Assembly (NCBI GenBank): GCA_948099385.1
Contig: CANUEZ040000156.1
Span: 9,011,501 to 9,075,500 of the forward strand
DNA length: 64,000 nt
Direction of reading: 5' to 3'
Source: Fasciola hepatica
Lineage: Eukaryota; Platyhelminthes; Trematoda; Plagiorchiida; Fasciolidae
Both the position numbers and the translations under genes were made by a program. Positions 58,056 to 64,000 of this stretch are shown here, one piece after another. Below the pieces are notes generated by a model that made no database searches, was not told the DNA's origin, and saw only the letters and a list, made by a program, of their open reading frames with translations. Positions within the stretch are counted from its first letter, which is position 1. The number at the start of each line of letters is the position of its first letter.

Positions 58056-61000
58056 CTTTAGTAAAATATGTATCTGTCTAAACTAAATAAGAACAATTCT
58101 CGCATTCTGTTCCAGTGGTTCTACAGTGTATCATTTGTTTCTTTCACTAGGTAGAATTAATTCTAATGTTCTCATTTCTCTATATCTGTCTTAGATAAAT
58201 CAAATGCAGTTTGCATTTTCCGAGCCCGGTATTTGTTGGCTAGTTATTTATTGACAATTCATCACATCAGGTCAATGGGTCAATTGTTCCTGCTGTTGAT
58301 GCTATTCCACGCAGTCCGATCACTGAGAACAGAGAGATTCACACATATCTTGTAAAAATACCAATCTCCTTTAACCTCAAATATTAGGATTGGTAATTCC
58401 ATGTCCTGCCATTGCATGTGGGATGAACACTTACAAAGATAAATAACATCTCTCCGAAAACCGATTCGTATATTTCACCGTGATCTTGTCCTTATTAGGT
58501 AGTGAAATAAGTCGTTTTCCAGTATCTGTTTTCATATGATAACGACATCTGAGTGAAGATTCCGTGGGTGATGTTTATACAACCATGATATATGTGTTAC
58601 ATTCCAAATAAATGGGTTATTTAACTTCCATGATCCTTGGTCTCCTAATCAGCGGACCACTCAAAGTTGGTGAATGTAAGGAACTTTGAAACAGTGAGGA
58701 AATCTGTGCTGTCACTTAATGTATTCTGATAGATTGAAATGCCTCTTTCTTCATTTGACGGAATAATGTATAATTATTCCTTTTCAGCTCTTTCTCACTA
58801 AACACTTATTTTTATTCCGCCACCTAATGAACGGTGCTGAGCAGTGACAACCGAAACCAAAACCAGAGCGCAGACGTGTGACGCGGATGAATAAATTAGC
58901 TGACCTGAACGGAACATGCTTTCTAAGCAGTATCACAGTAGTTTGTTTGCAAGTTCAACAGGGAAAATAGTAGCTATTGCAAATAGTCGCAGTCTTTCCC
59001 CTGTTCTTACACTTCTCACCCTCCAGAGCTCAAGATTGCTTAGCAGTCTCTGAATTAGTTGATGTTCAAGGTATTTTCAGGCCTCCTCATATCTGGAGTC
59101 CGGAGGAATCGATCGACGCATACCTAACAGCACAACCGAGGATGCAGACAACTGTCGTTTCTGTACTTGTATCCGGGTTTTGAAAATTGGGTAGCATTTA
59201 CAGACTCAAAAATGGCCTCCTTGATCTCTTTCTAATGCTTAACCTAATTTTCGGTATATGTTTGCACCGATAACCTGAAGGATAGTTCTTGTTTGAAATC
59301 AGATGGACAATTATTGTCCAGTTGCAATTGACTTGGACAATTGTCTTTACCATTGTTTCGGTCGCTGACGAAACCTAGGCTGAAACGCACACGGGCGGCA
59401 GCCTGATGAGAGCCTTCAGATGTGAACCGTATTGACCAATTGTCATCATTCGAACCAGGCTAGTGGTGACCGATAAATATGTGGTCGTTTTGAATCTGGC
59501 AATGTGAAAGTGAAAGAGGACACCAGTTTTAATGGTGCGGCTTTTGGTGTGAGAATTGTTGATCTACCACGAACAGACTGTGGTCGGAGCATGGTTGTGT
59601 GAGTCGGTCATCAAAAGCGATTCGATCAGCGCGAAAGCCAAATTGGCCTTCTGTGTGTCTCTGTGTCTCATTTTAGCCTTAACTTCAGGAGAACTGTAGT
59701 TTCCGCAGAGACAGGTATCGAAGTTTCAGTCGATGCTAATAAACTGAGCAGAATCAATCAACCAAACATCACACGGGCGACTTCTGACTGCGATCCAATC
59801 GAGTAATGCACTCTCAGGTTTCATTCTCGCAGCGATGTTCACGCCAGCCTGACCACGAGCGTGATGCACCAATACATTCGACTAGCGAAAACAGAAATAG
59901 AAGTGGCTGTGCTTGTGTATAGGGCGAGAACAGCCCACAACAAAATTGGGCATCTATTGCTTGTTTTAGAAATACAACACGTTTAGGTGTTCCGGTTGGG
60001 GCGAGCTGTCGCCGCGTTTGACAAAGTGTGGTGACGTAGGACGCAGCTAAGTGATGGGCATACTCCTATCTCATATCCGAACCGCTATATTTGTTTGCCT
60101 TTCAGTTATTATCCCGGCCGACAGTCACAAGTTATTGGTAAAAATCGGTTGTAGCTTCTCGTGTTCATTTAGAATTTCGGTGTGGAAGATTAATAGCAAA
60201 AAAGTCAGAGATATTTTCTGATAGACCACTGGGTAGTTCTAAACAGGTTATACCACACACTGAGAGAGGTTTTTCTTAGGGAACACGGACCGGAACCTTT
60301 GTCTCGTCAGTTTGATCCACACAGAAGTGACATGTTAACCCAGCACAATACGTGACCGAAGCATCAGTTGAGGAACTTCTTCTGGCCCAACACAAAACCA
60401 ACTTGCTGTTCCCATGTTGCTTCGTGGTCACTGGTGTTGTTTTATCGTTCTGCCTCTCAGATCTAATCCTTATCCACGAGCACCCAATGGAGCAATCGGA
60501 ACGTCGACTGGGCGACCTCCTTCAAGCAGAGGCCCCTACATTTCCAGCAGGTGTTATCAGTCCAGTACGGTGGAATGGCTTCTTCTGTGGTCCCGATTAG
60601 CCCCATATACTCCACGTTTACATCCGTTTGACTGGGCTTTTTGACCGGTTAAATGCTTTTATGCGTGTGTATTCGCTAGGCCGTCCTCTTCTGAGGCAAC
60701 TTAGCTGGAACCAGGTGTGATCTAGAACCGGCTTCACAGGCTGAACTACGTCTTTCCTGTATCCTCTAACAGGCCAGGCACAACTGCATATCAGTCGTAA
60801 AGCAACAATCATGCATTACTCTTTGGGTCATGCAGGACCACAAGCCACCACATCACACCAAAATGCAGTCTCGTCTTGATGGGTACGGTCACATTTTAAG
60901 CAGATAATTTATGGAACAAATTTTTCCATTGGGTTCTCTCAGTATCACACCATAATCCTACAGCAGAGATGTGTCTTATGCCAGCAGAGTTTATCAGTAT

Positions 61001-62252
61001 TTGACCGACAGTCAAGTCACCATCATCGTGGACTTTTGAACAGAGGGAACCACCACCACTAGTCAACTTCCTATTTAAAGGTTTTTCATTGACCGCGGTC
61101 TCCTTCCTGAATTATTCTACACAACAGTATAATAAATAAAGAAGTAAAAGGCATATAATTTCAGTATAAGGATGTCTGTTCTGGTAAGGCGAACACACTT
61201 TGAAGTCGATTTGGTGAAAAAAGAAAGTCTCTTACAAAGGCTCATTCAATTTGCCTGTTATTATCGTTTCATTTTAATAAGACAAACTTCCTCTGCAATG
61301 AGGTTAGGAGATTTGCAACAGGAAATGATAAAGGAAGCGATATTTCTCTAGCTTATGACGCTTAACTTTTGAAAATCTCCTCATTTTTCCATTTAGTGAC
61401 CTATTTCGTTTTCGGGAAACATTTTATTTGACGTTGTATAGCTCCATCGGGATTTCACTGTCCAACAATCAAAGTGATCGCAATAATCATCAATCATTTC
61501 ACTCTGGCCATTTTGAAATCCTGTTTAAAGGTGACAATAATTCGTTTTTTTTAACGATACGAGGAAATGTTGTCCTGTCATCCAGACACAACGCCATAAT
61601 ACTCATCAGAATATGCCTTATTCATTTGAGATTATTACTGGCATTCATTGAGAAATCATGCATTATATACAATTGACATTCTTATCCGTGACCATTGTCT
61701 AGTTTAACTGTCACATGTTTCTGCTTTCCCTGAATACAAGCTCTCAGTCTGTTTTGTTCTTGATATTAAATGATTTCTCTTTGTTAAAAGGGTAAGATGT
61801 TCTCCTAACTTTACCATATTATGTGTGTGAATGGGAACACCTGCAGAAGTCAGCCCGATGGGGATATGGTTGCGAATGTCATCAGAAAACTGTAAACAAC
61901 ATCTAATTTTCAAGACACGAAAGATTCGCTTATTTTATTTCTAGTTATTACCCTATGGAGACAATAGGAGAAACAAAGACTGTCGCTCGGAAAAAGGCCG
62001 CCATTCCACAAGAAAAACCATTATCGTAACTGTCATTAACCATCATCAGCATATCAGTTAAATTGGATATCCTCCAAACATGCACATGGTCTAGGGTTTT
62101 CCAAGTGTATTGAATTTTGATAAGAAGATGACGTTAAGCGGTAAGTAGAATGCCGCTCCCAAACAGTAGTGATAGACACGTTCGTCATTTCCCATATGAA
62201 AATACGTTTTTTTTAATATAAGAACTTTTGTTTCACACTAGTCAATAATTGG
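58056..62252. other. Unassigned DNA between lectin-like exon and repeat D copy 2
   Basis: No confirmed gene. A plus-strand frame at 58977-59183 has a hydrophobic start, and one at 60352-60644 (two overlapping frames) is relatively GC-rich with an SSRGPYISS stretch. Neither has a recognised family or splice context. The GC-richer part from about 58850 to 60650 may be decayed repeat or exon DNA. The stretch 61100-62250 is AT-rich and featureless. Confidence 0.35.
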
Positions 62253-64000
62253 TTGCGATATCACAGGTATTCTGTGGCGATAACTAAGCAGTCTCGGTCA
62301 CGTAAGAAAATGAGTCATTCGAACAGCTGCACAAGTGAATGGAGAAACAATTTGGAGACCGTTGTAGAAGAAAAACTGCGTTCAAACAGCGAACGTATAT
62401 GTTCATGACAAGTTCTAGGAACTGACACTTACACGAGAGCAGTTATTAAATAAAGTCAAATGAGTAAATGGAATAGAAATTAGGAAACATTTAAAGTTGA
62501 CATGTGATGAGATATGGAGTATTGATCAGTCATTGGTGACTGGAACGAAGAAATATATGACTTTGGATGAACGTTCGACACAGTGGTGTCTTACTCGAAA
62601 AAATACCGATTTGTTTCCCCATGAAAAGGGTAACTGGAACACTGAATATCGAGAAAGTATGACGGAAGCCAAACCATACAACCAGATGAGTCCAGGTGAT
62701 GTTGTTTTAGCGGAAAAGAAATCTGAATCTTGTTTCGTTCTCTGTTTGATCGTGGGATAGGGCGTTACGATGGACGGGTAGTTCTGAAGTCTTCATGAGA
62801 AAGAAAGCGAACATCACGATTATCTTAGGTATCAAATTGCAAATCAAGTCAACGTGTTCCGTGGATTCCAAAACGTTTAATTTCATGATTTCTGGAAAAG
62901 GTAAACGTGTGTCTCACTTTCATAAGCACTCTAAGGATAGATTTACTTGGGCATACATTTAAACAGGAGTGGAATATATTCCAAACTGGAAACTGCGAAG
63001 CTATGTTTCATCCTGTGAGGATCATAGGACAAGACATCCAGTGATCTCACCATTTCGTACACGGATTTGGTTCAGTGAACATAACTGTTAATTTTAGAAG
63101 TCTCTATGATTACAAACCTTCAATGTTCTTTTTGTATGGTATCAGTCAGTCCATAATATCATGTAACCTCACCCTTGACAGTGAGTCACTTTCGCATTTC
63201 ATGCAACGACTCCATCAACCCATTCGGTTTTATTGGAAACATCTATTTAAGCCCCATACATTCTGAATTGCTCAGAGTGGCTTGCACTGAACTTCACGAA
63301 GAAGGATGAGGAAGATTTCTTGTAACCCATACTATTCGAGTGGACGGATTGCATGAATAAAGTGTCATTGAAAGGAGTTATTTTCAACCAAAATGTGATT
63401 TTATTTATAAGTGCAAAAGCCGGGTCGTTTGTTATCATTTGGTATTGGCTTACTTCGTGCTACCACAAACAACACCTTGTGAAATCAACATCTTTTTCTT
63501 CAAAGGACAAATAGTGATTGGAAAAACCCATCCCATATTAGTCAATATAGAGGTTATTGTATCGTAACTGGATTGACATTCACGTTTGTGTTCCTCTGGT
63601 AACAAGCTAGAATATATTGCATTTGTGCACTAATGACGTAGTCCAAAGAAGGCTGATAATAATTTCATCATTGTATATTTTATTCTGAATTAGGTAGTTT
63701 ATTACGCAAAACAATATTATGTCAGTTTTAAAGCCAAGACTTACTCATCCAACCTGCATCACCAATCAGGTCGTCCGAAACGCACCCAAGCACCTGGGCT
63801 TATGGAAGATCTCATTGAGAGCAGTGAATCCACATAAAGCGAAAGCATACATTCTTTATTCTCCTCGTTGAAATAAAAAGAACGACATTCTGTGCGTTGT
63901 TTGCAACTGAACGAGAGTAGAACACGAAAATACATGAGCTAGCACCTCGATACTTTTTTTATCTCTATGACATGTCATTACAATATGACAAACAATGCTA
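62253..64000. repeat. Repeat D, copy 2 (runs off the window)
   Basis: Appears identical to 54947-56694 up to the last base of the window. The left junction is sharp: ggttgcgatatcacagg against caacgatatcacagg in copy 1. If it is a tandem duplication with a 7306-bp period, a second lectin-like exon would be expected near 64500-65120. Confidence 0.9.
62497..62760 (+). CDS. Unrecognised 87-codon frame in repeat D, copy 2
   Basis: Identical to 55191-55454. No family recognised; see that entry. Confidence 0.2.
   Translation: MTCDEIWSIDQSLVTGTKKYMTLDERSTQWCLTRKNTDLFPHEKGNWNTEYRESMTEAKPYNQMSPGDVVLAEKKSESCFVLCLIVG

Noticed and set aside
59366..59425. Possible permuted hammerhead (ctgacgaaac then cctgatgag)
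   Set aside because: No cleavage-site triplet and no complementary stems could be placed between the two boxes.

Overview
The window looks like accessory, repeat-dominated DNA of a flatworm, most likely a digenean trematode. It is AT-rich and has almost no long open frames. It carries relics of four retroelement groups that are abundant in trematodes: CR1/Jockey-like LINE, RTE-like LINE, Bel/Pao LTR and Penelope-like. The one convincing host gene part is an exon with a signal peptide, a C-type-lectin-like domain and a consensus GTAAGT splice donor. The species assignment is inference. No bacterial, organellar or rRNA features were seen, and no intact multi-exon gene lies wholly inside the window.

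Layout. Positions 1-8192 are mostly unassigned DNA with a (TA)n tract and a dead minus-strand paralogue of the lectin-like exon (4955-5441). Positions 8193-22249 hold a 14-kb unit (copy A). Positions 23579-36960 hold a second, collinear copy (B). Positions 37888-42547 hold a third, partial copy (C) of the right-hand third. Between B and C lies a 0.9-kb segment (36965-37887) that is an inverted copy of DNA inside A and B. Each unit carries, on the minus strand near its right end, a broken non-LTR reverse transcriptase. All three copies read ADN where ADD is expected. With the shared flanks, this suggests DNA-level duplication of an already altered element rather than three retrotranspositions. 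Copies A and B are mosaic: about 800 bp are identical while the flanks differ visibly.

Positions 42548-54944 are a patchwork of dead elements. They include two separated Bel/Pao pieces (a pol piece and a gag-like piece, both minus strand), a long (TA)n(GA)n tract, a ~130-bp inverted repeat pair, two tandem tRNA-related SINE-like units, a Penelope-like RT C-terminal piece, a ~21-bp minisatellite and an RTE-like RT tail. Positions 54945-64000 hold the lectin-like exon (57200-57813, minus) between two identical direct repeats (54947-56694 and 62253-64000, offset 7306 bp). The second repeat runs off the window, so this may be a tandem duplication carrying the lectin-like gene, or an assembly duplication.

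There is no pathway or operon to describe. The biological story is local duplication, inversion, gene conversion and element decay around a small secreted-lectin-like gene family. The observations I rate highest are the A/B/inverted/C array, the identical tract within diverged copies, the coding-like 350-bp insert present only in copy A, the fold-back element present only in copy B, and the 7.3-kb repeat around the lectin-like exon.
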